From IMG/VR virus record IMGVR_UViG_3300028590_000018, positions 1 to 57,403 of that record: DNA of 57,403 nt. One strand, written 5' to 3'. Positions 46,396 through 54,507 of the stretch are shown piece after piece. Source of the DNA: a virus. Position 1 is the stretch's first letter, and every line of letters starts with the position of its first letter. Under the pieces are notes generated by a model. That model did not search any database and was not told where the DNA came from. It worked only from the letters and a program-made list of their open reading frames with translations. Made by a program: the position numbers and the translations under genes.

Positions 46396-48125
46396 CCACA
46401 GCAGTAGATTTCGCTGCTCGACTTGTCGATCCGACCGCGATCCGGGATGCAGGCCACGGCGCAGTCATCGTCTATGTCGCACCCAGCAGACCCGGCAGCA
46501 ATTTTGGCGCGAAACCGATCACGAAGCTGTACGCCGACCAACTGCGCGCGGCCGGACTAGAGATCGCGTCGGTATGGCAGTACGGCAAGCCCGGTAATCC
46601 GCAGGCGCCATCGGACTGGACCACTGGCTACGACGGCGGCCAGCGAATGGGAATCGAAGCAGCCGAGCGGCATCGCGCCGCGGGCGGCCCCGATAAGGCG
46701 CCGATCTTTTTCGCGGTCGACGAAGACATCTCACTCGAAGACTGGAACAACCAGGCCGTCGATTTCTTCCGCGGCATCAACAACGCGATCGGCGCGGAAC
46801 GCACCGGCATCTACGGGCATTCGCGGGCGTGCGCTTGGGCCGCACAGGACGCTGTCCTCGGTTCGGCCGGCGGCGGGAAGTACTGGGCATGGCAGACGCG
46901 TGCCTGGTCCGGGGGTGAAATCGCACCCGAGGCCGTTCTCTACCAGCGGGTTATCGACACCCCGACAAGTCCTGGGCCGCTGATCGACGGAAGCGCCGTC
47001 GACGTCAACGACGTCCTCGCGCCGCTGTACGGGCAGTGGTCCCACTACGAACAACCTGAGGAATCGCCGATGGCCCGACCTGAATACACCGAACTCGATC
47101 GCATGGGGAACTCCCGGTCGGAGCGCTGGGGTGCGCGTATCACCAACTTCTTGCTGCATACCCAGGAAGGCGACGGCACGGCCGAATCGCTGTCGGCGTA
47201 TCTGAACAATCCGGAGAACGGCGCGTCGTATCACTACACGGTGCGCGGCGGGATCGTGTGCGCCGTCGTCGATACGGATTACGCGTCGTGGTCGGTCCTG
47301 GACGCTAACGCGCAGACCATCAACCTCTGCTTCGCTGGCAGCCGCGCGTCGTGGTCACGCGAGGATTGGCTCGAGATCCGCGACGACCTCCGGATCGCGG
47401 CGTGGCTGGCTGTTCAGGACGCGAAAAAGTACAGCTTCGCCACCGATGTGATCGCCCCGCCATACGAACGGCGCGACGGCATCTCCGACCACAAATATGT
47501 GACGCAGTGCCTCGGCATCGGCACGCACACCGACGTCGGCCCTAACTTCCCATGGGATGTCCTCGCTGCGGATGTCGCCGAATTCGCAGCTGGCGCAACG
47601 CCACCTCCGCCACCTAACGCCATCAACGATGTCGAAGCCGCGAATCCATGGCTGGGCAAGCGGATCACCAACGGTGAGGCTGCAACCCCTGACGGTGTCG
47701 GACGATACGCCGAATACGAGCACGGCCACATCTTCTGGAGCCCATCCACAGGTGCGCAAGCCATCCCGGCATCGCTGTTCGGCAAGTATGCCGCGCTCGA
47801 TTGGGAAGCGGGCACACTCGGCTACCCGATCACCGCAGCCACACAGCTCGAGCACGGTGAAGTCCAGGGGTTCCAGCGCGGTGCAATCTACCGCCAAGAC
47901 GTCCGCGACCCGTTCTGGCTGCACGGCGCGATCCGCGAACGATGGAACCGGACCGGTTACGAGAACGGTCCTTTCGGCTGGCCCGTCTCCGACGAGGAAC
48001 AACTGTCCGGCGGTGAAGTGCGGCAGCGGTTCGAGCATGGGCAGATCGTCTGGCCCGGCCGCCGCGACACCGTCGCCCTGCTCGACGCAGACGGCCCCGA
48101 TACCCCTGTCGCAGACCACGATTGA
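46392..48125 (+). CDS. lysA: Endolysin: DUF1906 domain, amidase and LGFP repeats
   Basis: A 577-residue endolysin with three parts. Residues 4-215 are a DUF1906 (Rv2525c-like) glycoside hydrolase-like domain (VDFAARLV, PIFFAVDEDI, WAWQTRAW). Residues 227-400 are an N-acetylmuramoyl-L-alanine amidase (FLLHTQEG, ASYHYTVRGG, CLGIGTHTDVGPNFPWD). From 420 to 560 LGFP-type repeats bind the cell wall (GTLGYPIT, GPFGWPVS). An in-frame ATG at 47070 with GAGGAA upstream could give a shorter amidase-LGFP form. Holin-like genes follow. Confidence 0.92.
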   Translation: MTTAVDFAARLVDPTAIRDAGHGAVIVYVAPSRPGSNFGAKPITKLYADQLRAAGLEIASVWQYGKPGNPQAPSDWTTGYDGGQRMGIEAAERHRAAGGPDKAPIFFAVDEDISLEDWNNQAVDFFRGINNAIGAERTGIYGHSRACAWAAQDAVLGSAGGGKYWAWQTRAWSGGEIAPEAVLYQRVIDTPTSPGPLIDGSAVDVNDVLAPLYGQWSHYEQPEESPMARPEYTELDRMGNSRSERWGARITNFLLHTQEGDGTAESLSAYLNNPENGASYHYTVRGGIVCAVVDTDYASWSVLDANAQTINLCFAGSRASWSREDWLEIRDDLRIAAWLAVQDAKKYSFATDVIAPPYERRDGISDHKYVTQCLGIGTHTDVGPNFPWDVLAADVAEFAAGATPPPPPNAINDVEAANPWLGKRITNGEAATPDGVGRYAEYEHGHIFWSPSTGAQAIPASLFGKYAALDWEAGTLGYPITAATQLEHGEVQGFQRGAIYRQDVRDPFWLHGAIRERWNRTGYENGPFGWPVSDEEQLSGGEVRQRFEHGQIVWPGRRDTVALLDADGPDTPVADHD

Positions 48126-48136
48126 AGGGAAAGAGC

Positions 48137-48394
48137 ATGAAAATCTTGGACACCATACGCAGTGAACCGATCCGCGCCATCCTCTATCCAGTGCTCGGCG
48201 TAGTGGTCGCGGTCCTCGTGGCCAAGGGTGTGATCACGCAGTTCTCGGCGGACACGGTCATTGCCATCATCGGCGCTATCCTCGGCGTGCCGGTAGCAGC
48301 GGAGATCGCGCGCTTGAAGGTCACGCCTGTGGCGAAGTCGCTGGGCGGTGAGGAAACCGGGGGTGCTGACCGGCCTGCTGTTGCTGGGGATTGA
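48137..48394 (+). CDS. Holin-like protein
   Basis: An 85-residue protein with two hydrophobic segments (ILYPVLGVVVAVLVAKGVI and DTVIAIIGAILGVPVAAEIA) and a basic tail. It follows the endolysin, so it probably forms holes for release. ATG 48137 follows GAAGGGAAAGAG. It overlaps the next gene by 32 bases. Confidence 0.78.
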   Translation: MKILDTIRSEPIRAILYPVLGVVVAVLVAKGVITQFSADTVIAIIGAILGVPVAAEIARLKVTPVAKSLGGEETGGADRPAVAGD

Positions 48395-48734
48395 ATCGCA
48401 GACCGGCACGGGATCGCCGGTCACGGACGTTTTCCTCAACTACGGCGCTATCGGCGCGATCCTGCTGGTGTTCATCGCCGCCACCTACATGCTGTTCAAC
48501 CGGCTCACGGCGGCGCACCAGAGTCAAATTGACCGGATCACCGCGGCGCATGAGAAAGAACTTGCCCGCGTCGAAGCGGCATATGCGAAAGAGGCGGCAC
48601 GTGGTGACCGCCTCGAAAAAGAACTCGCCGACCTGAACAAAGTCGTGAATACCTCAACGGCCGGTGTGTTGGCACGAGCTACAGACGCCATTCGGGAGGC
48701 GCTGGGAATCATGCATAACCAACGGCGGCAGTAA
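48363..48734 (+). CDS. Membrane protein with coiled coil, second lysis protein
   Basis: A 123-residue protein with one clear transmembrane segment (AIGAILLVFIAATYMLF) and a long coiled coil (AAHQSQIDRITAAHEKELAR, then AYAKEAARGDRLEKELADL). GTG 48363 is chosen for the GAGGAAACCGGGG before it; GTG 48348 is an alternative. Such proteins follow holins in actinophages and may be holin partners or spanin-like proteins. Confidence 0.7.
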   Translation: MLTGLLLLGIESQTGTGSPVTDVFLNYGAIGAILLVFIAATYMLFNRLTAAHQSQIDRITAAHEKELARVEAAYAKEAARGDRLEKELADLNKVVNTSTAGVLARATDAIREALGIMHNQRRQ

Positions 48735-48889
48735 TGCCGGACAAGTACGAGCGTGAGAACGACAACGCCGAGGACATCCTCCTTGCCGTGCATGAAACGG
48801 TGGGTCGAGTGCGGGCGTTGGCCGATGAATTGTCGGCGTACGTCGACAAGTTGCACATAGCGATGAAGGACCGAAAGGGGGAATCCTGA
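48734..48889 (+). CDS. 51-residue helical protein of the lysis cassette
   Basis: A short frame from ATG 48734 to TGA 48889, joined by TAATG to the previous gene and TGATG to the next. It is a charged helix (ENDNAEDILLAVHETVGRVR). Function unknown. Confidence 0.6.
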   Translation: MPDKYERENDNAEDILLAVHETVGRVRALADELSAYVDKLHIAMKDRKGES

Positions 48890-49293
48890 TGGAGAACCTG
48901 ACTCGCGCTGTCGAAACATTGAATGCTTCGGTGGCGGGGTTGACCGAGCGCTTCTCTCTAATGGAGCAAGTGGTCGAGGATCTCAATGAGCAGAAGCGAG
49001 GCCAGCATTCCATTCGCATCTATTTGGGGGGGCTCGCTGTCGCGATCGCGCTGTGCCTCGGGTTGGTGATCGGATTCGGATTCCTCTTCTACCAGGTCGA
49101 GCAGAACCAGCGGGAAATAAAGGCAGTCCAGCAGCGGACCTCAGTGGAGATCCTGTGCCCGCTCTACACGGTGTTCGCCACCAGCATCAAGATGAACCCG
49201 GCGAATCCAAACCTCACCCCTGAGCAGGCGCAGTTCAGGCAGCAGGCAGCGGACACTATCCTCGCCGGGCTGTCCAAGCTGGGATGCGCTTGA
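48889..49293 (+). CDS. Coiled-coil membrane protein, third lysis-region membrane protein
   Basis: A 134-residue protein. An N-terminal coiled coil (AVETLNASVAGLTERFSLME) leads to a transmembrane segment at about 46-67 (GGLAVAIALCLGLVIGFGFL), then another helical region and an extracytoplasmic tail with two Cys (ILCPLYT, LGCA). It may help disrupt the envelope; this is inferred from position and topology. Confidence 0.65.
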   Translation: MENLTRAVETLNASVAGLTERFSLMEQVVEDLNEQKRGQHSIRIYLGGLAVAIALCLGLVIGFGFLFYQVEQNQREIKAVQQRTSVEILCPLYTVFATSIKMNPANPNLTPEQAQFRQQAADTILAGLSKLGCA

Positions 49294-49306
49294 TGGGTGA
49301 CCGCGG

Positions 49307-50176
49307 ATGACCACCCCAGGCGGTTCCGCTCCCGATGGGTCCTTCGTCGTCGGCACCGACTACGGCTCCAACCTGGACGAGGCGACCGTCCACGCCATCA
49401 CTACCGGTGGCGCCCGGGTGTCCTTCACCAACGTCCAGAGTTCCATCAACAACCCGGTAGGCAACGTCCTGCCAACCGGAACCCCGCTGTGGGCCACGTT
49501 CACCCGGGAAGCCGACTCGACGTTCCCGCGGATCATGCTGGCCCGCAAAGCCTCCGGCGTCACCATCAGCGCATCCACAGCCAGCGCCGGATCGCACACG
49601 CACAGCGTCAGCGGTAGCACCACCAGCTCCGCAGGGTCGCACAACCACACCGTGACCACGTCGGCGTCGATGCAATACGCCGTCCCGGACTATCAGCCGG
49701 CCGGGCATTCAGCGAACCTGACCGAGCTGGGGTTCATCGAATGCTCGAAAGACCGGACCTACAACAACTTTTCGTTCATCACCGGCGACTCGTGGACGCT
49801 ACTGGGGATCGGGGCTTTCTATCTCGCCGTGTACAAGATGGATTTGAGCAGCGGGAATTTGTCCCTGGTCGCGCAGACCAGCGACATCAAATCGTCGGTG
49901 AGTTCCACGAACACCGAGTACACGTTCGGGCTGAACAATTCGATCGCAGCGAAGAAAGCTGACATCTTCGGCGCGGCCACCTTGCAGGTGACATCGCCTG
50001 GGCAGACCTGTAACTCGATCTGTCAGTTGACGTTCTGGCCGTTGACTGCCCCCGCCGGGTTCAAACCCTCCGCGCTGTACGCCTACGCCGGAGGGTCGAG
50101 TACACCGATGTCCTCTATCAACTACAGCTCCCTGACATTCAATTCGGGGTTCGTCCCCTACTACGCCCTGAGCTGA
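49307..50176 (+). CDS. Tail fibre or receptor-binding protein with HxH motifs
   Basis: A 289-residue Ser/Thr-rich, beta-rich protein. SAGSHTHSVSGSTTSSAGSH and further HNHTVT hold the HxH motifs that bind metal along the axis of trimeric phage fibres. The C-terminal half (from ECSKDRTYNNFSF) is a globular domain that could bind the host receptor. First of four fibre-like genes after the lysis genes. Confidence 0.7.
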   Translation: MTTPGGSAPDGSFVVGTDYGSNLDEATVHAITTGGARVSFTNVQSSINNPVGNVLPTGTPLWATFTREADSTFPRIMLARKASGVTISASTASAGSHTHSVSGSTTSSAGSHNHTVTTSASMQYAVPDYQPAGHSANLTELGFIECSKDRTYNNFSFITGDSWTLLGIGAFYLAVYKMDLSSGNLSLVAQTSDIKSSVSSTNTEYTFGLNNSIAAKKADIFGAATLQVTSPGQTCNSICQLTFWPLTAPAGFKPSALYAYAGGSSTPMSSINYSSLTFNSGFVPYYALS

Positions 50177-50189
50177 CGGGAGACTCCGT

Positions 50190-50603
50190 ATGACCGTCAT
50201 TTCCGACAACCTCACAGATCTCGCGGGAACGCCGGAAACGCAACCAGTATTCTTCTCCACCTTCGCGTTGCGTGACAACGCCGACGGTACAGCGATAGTC
50301 ACCACCACCACCCATTCCTACACCCCGGTCGACGGGGCTATCACTACCGATGACCTGGATCCTGGTCCGGCGCGGGTGAAGATCGGGATGCGTTCCTACA
50401 GCATCGACATTCCCGACTGGGGGACGCCGATCCGGTTGATGCCGTTGATCGAGGCCGGGCTTCCGGTGTCGCCGAGCGACGAGATCGCCGCGGTCCGTAA
50501 CGGCGGTGGTGTCGCGATCATCAAGGTCCTCACCGAGGACGAATACGCGGCGCTCACCTCGACGGACCCCGAAACCATGTACGTCGTAGTGCCGAATCCG
50601 TAA
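50190..50603 (+). CDS. Tail-associated protein
   Basis: A 137-residue protein starting at ATG 50190 after GGGAGA. It is beta-rich with an acidic middle (DGAITTDDLDPGPARVKIGM) and a helical end (LTEDEYAALTSTDPETMY). A fibre-associated or chaperone role is possible. It ends 22 bases before a terminator. Confidence 0.55.
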   Translation: MTVISDNLTDLAGTPETQPVFFSTFALRDNADGTAIVTTTTHSYTPVDGAITTDDLDPGPARVKIGMRSYSIDIPDWGTPIRLMPLIEAGLPVSPSDEIAAVRNGGGVAIIKVLTEDEYAALTSTDPETMYVVVPNP

Positions 50604-50624
50604 CGGCCACAACCGAAGAAACCC

Positions 50625-50656
50625 GAACCCCCGAAGCGTGCTGCTCGGGGGTTCTT
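50625..50656 (+). terminator. Intrinsic terminator after the 50190 gene
   Basis: GAACCCCCGA (50625-50634) and TCGGGGGTTC (50645-50654) form a perfect 10-base-pair stem with a 10-base loop, followed by TT only. The short T run makes it a modest terminator, perhaps partly read through into the fibre genes that follow. Confidence 0.65.
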
Positions 50657-50702
50657 GGCATCCAAAACGCCGACCTGCTACCGCGGTCGATTACCTAAGG
50701 AA

Positions 50703-51149
50703 GTGGTCCCCATCGCGCACGTGGCGAAATTCTACGGGAAGTTCTTTCTCTCCCTGGCGAACAAAGAGATCGACATGGACAGCGACAGCATCAAGGTGAT
50801 GCTGTGCACCGTCAGCTATGTCCCTGACCAGGACGCCCACCGGTATAAGTCCGACGTCACCAACGAGATCACGGGCACCGGTTACACCGCTGGTGGTGTC
50901 GCGTTGTCCTCGCCGACGATCTCCTACACCGGTGCTACGAATCTGTGGGCGTTCGACGCGGCGGACGCACAGTGGACCGGCGCGACGTTCACCGCCCGCG
51001 TCGCAGTCGTCTACGACGCCAGCCCAGCATCGGACAGCACGAGGCCGCTGATCGGGTACATCCTGTTCGACGCCGACATCCCGGTCACCTCATCGACCTT
51101 CACCATCGCCTGGGACGCGACCGGTATCGCAACCGTGACCGTGTCCTAA
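50703..51149 (+). CDS. Minor tail / fibre-like protein
   Basis: A protein of about 148 residues with the pattern AKFYGKFFLSLANKEIDMDS, then IKVMLCTVSYVPDQDAHRYK and ITGTGYTAGGVALSSP, common among phage tail-tip accessory proteins. The start is unclear: AAGGAA abuts the GTG at 50703, is 9 bases from an ATC (50712) and 18 from the GTG at 50721. A TTG at 50655 lies at the end of the terminator. All agree within 22 residues. Confidence 0.65.
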   Translation: MVPIAHVAKFYGKFFLSLANKEIDMDSDSIKVMLCTVSYVPDQDAHRYKSDVTNEITGTGYTAGGVALSSPTISYTGATNLWAFDAADAQWTGATFTARVAVVYDASPASDSTRPLIGYILFDADIPVTSSTFTIAWDATGIATVTVS

Positions 51150-51159
51150 CGGATTCCTT

Positions 51160-51945
51160 GTGGTCGCTCTATTCCGCCAGGAATCCGCGCCAGCGGAACT
51201 GTGGTGGTCGGGTGCGGATGGCGTCGTCAAACAGGTGGTGCGCGTCTACCTCGGCGATGTCCTGCTGTTCGACGGCACCCGGCCCGCCCTGATATTCGCG
51301 CCACGCATGCAGGCCACCGCCGCCATGGCCGCCTCGGTCATCCATGCCGGCGTCACCGTCACAGTGCCGCCGATGCTGGCCAGCGCGGACTACAACATGC
51401 CGACCCTGACCGGCGGTGCGCGGGTCGCCGCGCCGGCCATGGTGGCCGCGGCCAGTATCCCCACACCGGCGGTCACTGTCCCCGGCTATGTCGAGGTGCC
51501 GCCGATGGTGGCGTCCGCGGGTATGGCCGCACCGACTGTGGAACTCGCGTCCGGACTCGTCAGTGCGCCGCGCATGCTGGCCTCCGCCGACATGCCCGTG
51601 CCGACGGTCAGCGCTGGTGCGGTGGTGAACGCGCCGCCGATGACCGCGTCCGCGGACATGATCCTGCCTGCCCTGCATGCGGGTGCCGCCGTTTCCCCGC
51701 CCGCGATGACCGTCACCGCCGCAGGAGCTGTGCCCGCGGTGTCGGCTGGCGCCGCGGTGACGGTGCCCGCGATGACGGCGACAGCGTCCGGCCGGGTTCC
51801 CGCCGTGACTGTGCCGGCCACGGTCACCGTGCCCGCCATGACGGCCACCGCTACAGCGGTCGTACCGACCGACATCGGCGACACGGTCCCGTACCCGTCC
51901 GATGACCTTTTCCCGGGCGATGACCTCTTCCCTGGAGAGCCATGA
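51160..51945 (+). CDS. Repeat protein, probable fibre shaft
   Basis: A 261-residue protein. After a 50-residue head (VVRVYLGDVLLFDGTRPALI) it consists of about nine tandem repeats of 22 residues with the pattern P-x-M-x-A-S-A-x-M-x-x-P-x-V-x-A-G-A-x-V. The tail is acidic with FPGDD repeated. The regular Pro, Met and Val suggest a beta-helical or ribbon-like rod. It lies between fibre genes, so a tail fibre shaft or spike is likely. No RBS is evident before GTG 51160. Confidence 0.65.
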   Translation: MVALFRQESAPAELWWSGADGVVKQVVRVYLGDVLLFDGTRPALIFAPRMQATAAMAASVIHAGVTVTVPPMLASADYNMPTLTGGARVAAPAMVAAASIPTPAVTVPGYVEVPPMVASAGMAAPTVELASGLVSAPRMLASADMPVPTVSAGAVVNAPPMTASADMILPALHAGAAVSPPAMTVTAAGAVPAVSAGAAVTVPAMTATASGRVPAVTVPATVTVPAMTATATAVVPTDIGDTVPYPSDDLFPGDDLFPGEP

Positions 51946-53246
51946 CATACACCAAACAGACATGGGTCAACAAGCCCACGTTAACGACGCCGGTCAACGC
52001 GACCCGCATGAACCACATGGAAGACGGCATCAACGAGGCCGTCACGCAATATCCGCTGACTACGAAAACGCTGTGCTGCAGTAATGGCGGGCAAGGCGGG
52101 CAGACCGCACTCTATGTCGCCGGTACGGCGACCACGCTCTCGGCGGTAACCAATTTATCGTTCCGCATCCCATTCACGCTGCCCGCCAATGCGGACTCGT
52201 TCTACGTGGATATCTCGAATTACAATACGGGCGGATCGGCGAACGGCGGCGCGTCGCTCACCCTCGACAAGGCTGTGTGCGGGCAAGCGACTGCTCGCTC
52301 GCTCGGCGATACCGGGCCTACGGGAAACTTCAACGGCGGCGCGGCCACGACATTGGCGACGAGCGGAACCATTCCGAATACCGGAGGTGCGCTGACGCTC
52401 GGTCCGTTCACTACGGACCTCCCGCAGGATGGTGTTGAATGGCTGCTCGGCATTGCCTGCCACGGGTCATCCCAGACCTTGCAGACCGGAATCGGCAAGG
52501 CGTGGCGCTGGTCCGATACCACATCGGCAGTGAATCCCGCTACTGCCAGTAGCGGCGGCACGGTCGGCTGGGTCCCTCTCGACGTGGTGATCAGATACAC
52601 CACGACCAACCGGAAGAAAAGCCTGTTGGTCATCGGAGACAGCATTCCCGAGGGCGCGCAGGGGCCCTCGTGGGCGGTATCGAGCGCACGCACCGACATT
52701 GTGCCTACGCCGTGGGCTGACCGATTCTGGGATCGCTGGGCTATGCGCAGGGGCGATTATATGGTGCAGAATCACTCGCTGTACGGCGCCTTCGCGCAGA
52801 CCTGGGCTTCGTCCTCGTATCGTGGATGGACTCGCCTAGCGACCAGCGGCGGCGCATTCGATGCCGCAATTCTCGCGCTCGGCTGCAACGATATCGCCAA
52901 TGGCAGGACCGCCGCACAGATTCAGGCAGATTTGATCAGTTGCTTGACCAACATTCGAACTATTGTGGGAACAACGGTGCCGGTATATGCGGTGAATTTC
53001 ACGCCATATAACACCTACACCTCCACGATGGAGGGCATTAGGAAGACTATGAATCAATGGTTCTCCCAGCATCCGTATGGAATAAAGGGAGTCATTGATC
53101 TCGAAAGCGGAAGCCGAGTGACATCGGCGACGGCGACCTCGACGACCGCCACCGCCTATGACACCCAGTTCACATCCGACGGCACACATCCGTCCTATGA
53201 GGGCACCAGCCGTATCGTCGCAAACCTCATGGCCGAGATGCCTTAG
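51942..53246 (+). CDS. Fibre protein with SGNH/GDSL hydrolase domain
   Basis: A 434-residue protein. The first 40 residues (TWVNKPTLTTPVNATRMNHM then EDGINEA) are the N-terminus of many actinophage fibres, followed by a jelly-roll-like part. From about 225 an SGNH hydrolase follows: block I GDSIPEG (S near 234), block III GCND (near 314), block V DGTHP (near 412-416). It may remove acetyl or acyl groups from surface glycans at adsorption. Base composition is richer in A and T than its neighbours, a possible sign of transfer. Confidence 0.82.
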   Translation: MTYTKQTWVNKPTLTTPVNATRMNHMEDGINEAVTQYPLTTKTLCCSNGGQGGQTALYVAGTATTLSAVTNLSFRIPFTLPANADSFYVDISNYNTGGSANGGASLTLDKAVCGQATARSLGDTGPTGNFNGGAATTLATSGTIPNTGGALTLGPFTTDLPQDGVEWLLGIACHGSSQTLQTGIGKAWRWSDTTSAVNPATASSGGTVGWVPLDVVIRYTTTNRKKSLLVIGDSIPEGAQGPSWAVSSARTDIVPTPWADRFWDRWAMRRGDYMVQNHSLYGAFAQTWASSSYRGWTRLATSGGAFDAAILALGCNDIANGRTAAQIQADLISCLTNIRTIVGTTVPVYAVNFTPYNTYTSTMEGIRKTMNQWFSQHPYGIKGVIDLESGSRVTSATATSTTATAYDTQFTSDGTHPSYEGTSRIVANLMAEMP

Positions 53247-53298
53247 TTGTATTGCGGTCAGAGCTATCACCGCTGTTATTCCGTAAGCGCTGGTCTGA

Positions 53299-53655
53299 TC
53301 ACTGCCAGGGTCCGTTGGCGCCGAGCGCGACTTTCGCCGACCCGAACGGCACCAGCGTCTGACCGGATCTCGCGAAGCTCACCTGGAACCACACCCGGTT
53401 GCTTTGGCCGTTGGTCATCACCACATCCGCCCACACGATCACCTGCAGATCGTTCGGGTAGGTGGCGGGCCCGAACTCATCGACCACGTTGCCGTTCTTG
53501 CCGACCTGACCACTGATCACGCCCTTGGCCATGGCCAGCATTTCGGTCTGCCGAGTGATCGCGCCGGCGGATGTCGTGGGAGCGCTCGACTGGGAGTCAT
53601 TCCCGCAGCCGGTCAACAAGACAGCCGCCGCGGCGGCCAGGATGATGGTCCTCAT
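53299..53655 (-). CDS. Secreted lipoprotein
   Basis: A 118-residue lipoprotein. The signal ends in the lipobox LLTGC (Cys near residue 17), so the mature protein would be lipid-anchored outside. The rest is a small domain (VISGQVGKNGNVVDEFGPA, then LQVIVWADVVMTNG and RVWFQVSFARSG). It is convergent with the last fibre gene. Surface lipoproteins made in lysogens can block superinfection; here this is inferred. Confidence 0.8.
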   Translation of the reverse strand: MRTIILAAAAAVLLTGCGNDSQSSAPTTSAGAITRQTEMLAMAKGVISGQVGKNGNVVDEFGPATYPNDLQVIVWADVVMTNGQSNRVWFQVSFARSGQTLVPFGSAKVALGANGPWQ

Positions 53656-53739
53656 CGGAATGTTCCCCTCGACTTGCGGTGACGGTACCCGTCACCCGAG
53701 GTATCCGTCTACAACCACCCCGGATCTGTTACACAACAA

Positions 53740-53776
53740 CGCCCCGCCGTGTCCCGAGATGGGATGCGGCGGGGCG
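53740..53776 (-). terminator. Strong hairpin between accessory genes
   Basis: CGCCCCGCCG (53740-53749) and CGGCGGGGCG (53767-53776) form a perfect 10-base-pair stem; a short TCCC/GGGA pairing extends the loop. On the minus strand it is followed by TTGTTG. It separates the 53798 and 53299 genes. Confidence 0.6.
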
Positions 53777-53797
53777 ATTTCGTGCGTGCAGGCGTCC

Positions 53798-54076
53798 TCA
53801 GTGGTCGTCTTCCTCTGCGTACTTCCTGAGCCGGTCGGCGGTGGCGTGTAGCAATGCAGGCAGCCCCATCCACCGGGCGAGCGCGGCGAGCGCGAACAGC
53901 GGCCACATCGGCGACAATAGAATCGAGAAGAAGGCCATTGCGGCGGGACCGCCCGGATGCCCCATTGCCCACCTCACATCGGGGTCGTTGGTCTTGTTCT
54001 CGCGGGCCTGCTCGGCGGCGATCAGCACATGCGCCACCATTCCCAGCAGGTAACCGATCAACAGGTAGTTGCTCAT
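53798..54076 (-). CDS. Two-pass membrane protein
   Basis: A 92-residue protein with two hydrophobic segments (YLLIGYLLGMVAHVLIA and AAMAFFSILLSPMWPLFALA) and a basic/acidic end (ADRLRKYAEEDDH). ATG at 54076 is preceded by GAGGGGAT. It is flanked by hairpin terminators on both sides, so it is likely its own unit. Function unknown. Confidence 0.7.
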   Translation of the reverse strand: MSNYLLIGYLLGMVAHVLIAAEQARENKTNDPDVRWAMGHPGGPAAMAFFSILLSPMWPLFALAALARWMGLPALLHATADRLRKYAEEDDH

Positions 54077-54103
54077 ATCCCCTCATCGTCTCTCTGATAA
54101 AAA

Positions 54104-54134
54104 CGCCCCCAACCTCAGTTCGAGGTTGGGGGCG
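54104..54134 (-). terminator. Rho-independent terminator (minus strand)
   Basis: CGCCCCCAACCTC and GAGGTTGGGGGCG (arms 54104-54116 and 54122-54134) form a perfect 13-base-pair stem with a 5-base loop. On the minus strand TTTTTAT follows, a classical T run. It ends the transcript of the 42-residue genes upstream. Confidence 0.85.
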
Positions 54135-54153
54135 ATTTGTCGTGCGGGCGGGA

Positions 54154-54282
54154 TCAGTCCTGGCCGTTGATCTGCCGGTAGTCCTCACCCAAGCGATGCT
54201 TCGGCGCGTCCACACCACGGGGATCGAGGTTGTAGTCGTCGCTCGAGTTACCGCCCTGCGGACCCGGGTTGTACTGCGGCAT
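54154..54282 (-). CDS. 42-residue Gly/Asn/Asp-rich protein, copy A
   Basis: A 42-residue protein starting at ATG 54282 with AAAGGGA upstream. It shares the motif PGPxGxNSxDxxNxDPR and the exact length with copy B (54346-54474). It is hydrophilic and probably unfolded alone. It is followed by a strong terminator (54104-54134). Function unknown. Confidence 0.65.
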   Translation of the reverse strand: MPQYNPGPQGGNSSDDYNLDPRGVDAPKHRLGEDYRQINGQD

Positions 54283-54300
54283 ACGTATCCCTTTCTCAAT

Positions 54301-54321
54301 TCCCCGACCGATTGCCGGGGA
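54301..54321 (-). repeat. Hairpin before copy A
   Basis: TCCCCG and CGGGGA form a 6-base-pair hairpin 20 bases upstream of the start of copy A. A similar hairpin precedes copy B at 54508-54525 (TCCCGGC-CGGT-GCCGGGA), so hairpin plus gene look like a duplicated unit. Confidence 0.5.
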
Positions 54322-54345
54322 GGTCTTGTATCGGTTGCCGCTTGG

Positions 54346-54474
54346 CTACCGCTTGCCCCACGGGCTGATCACGCCGTGACCGCGAACGTCCTCGCTACCG
54401 CGATCGTCACGCGGGTCGGTGTTCCAGTTGTCGCTGTTGTTGCCATCCGGTCCGGGCTCCAGCAGACGCGCCAT
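54346..54474 (-). CDS. 42-residue Gly/Asn/Asp-rich protein, copy B
   Basis: A 42-residue protein starting at ATG 54474 with AAGGGAG upstream. It shares the N-terminal 20 residues' pattern with copy A and ends in SPWGKR. It carries RDDRGSEDVRGHG, with mixed charge. Both copies may come from tandem duplication. Function unknown. Confidence 0.65.
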   Translation of the reverse strand: MARLLEPGPDGNNSDNWNTDPRDDRGSEDVRGHGVISPWGKR

Positions 54475-54507
54475 TGATCCACTCCCTTACTCGGTGATTT
54501 CGAACAA

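Noticed and set aside
51169-51963. Long minus-strand gene opposite the repeat protein
   Set aside because: The frame is open only because the GC-rich repeats lack stops on both strands. The product is low-complexity His/Arg/Gly and the plus-strand frame has a clear protein repeat.
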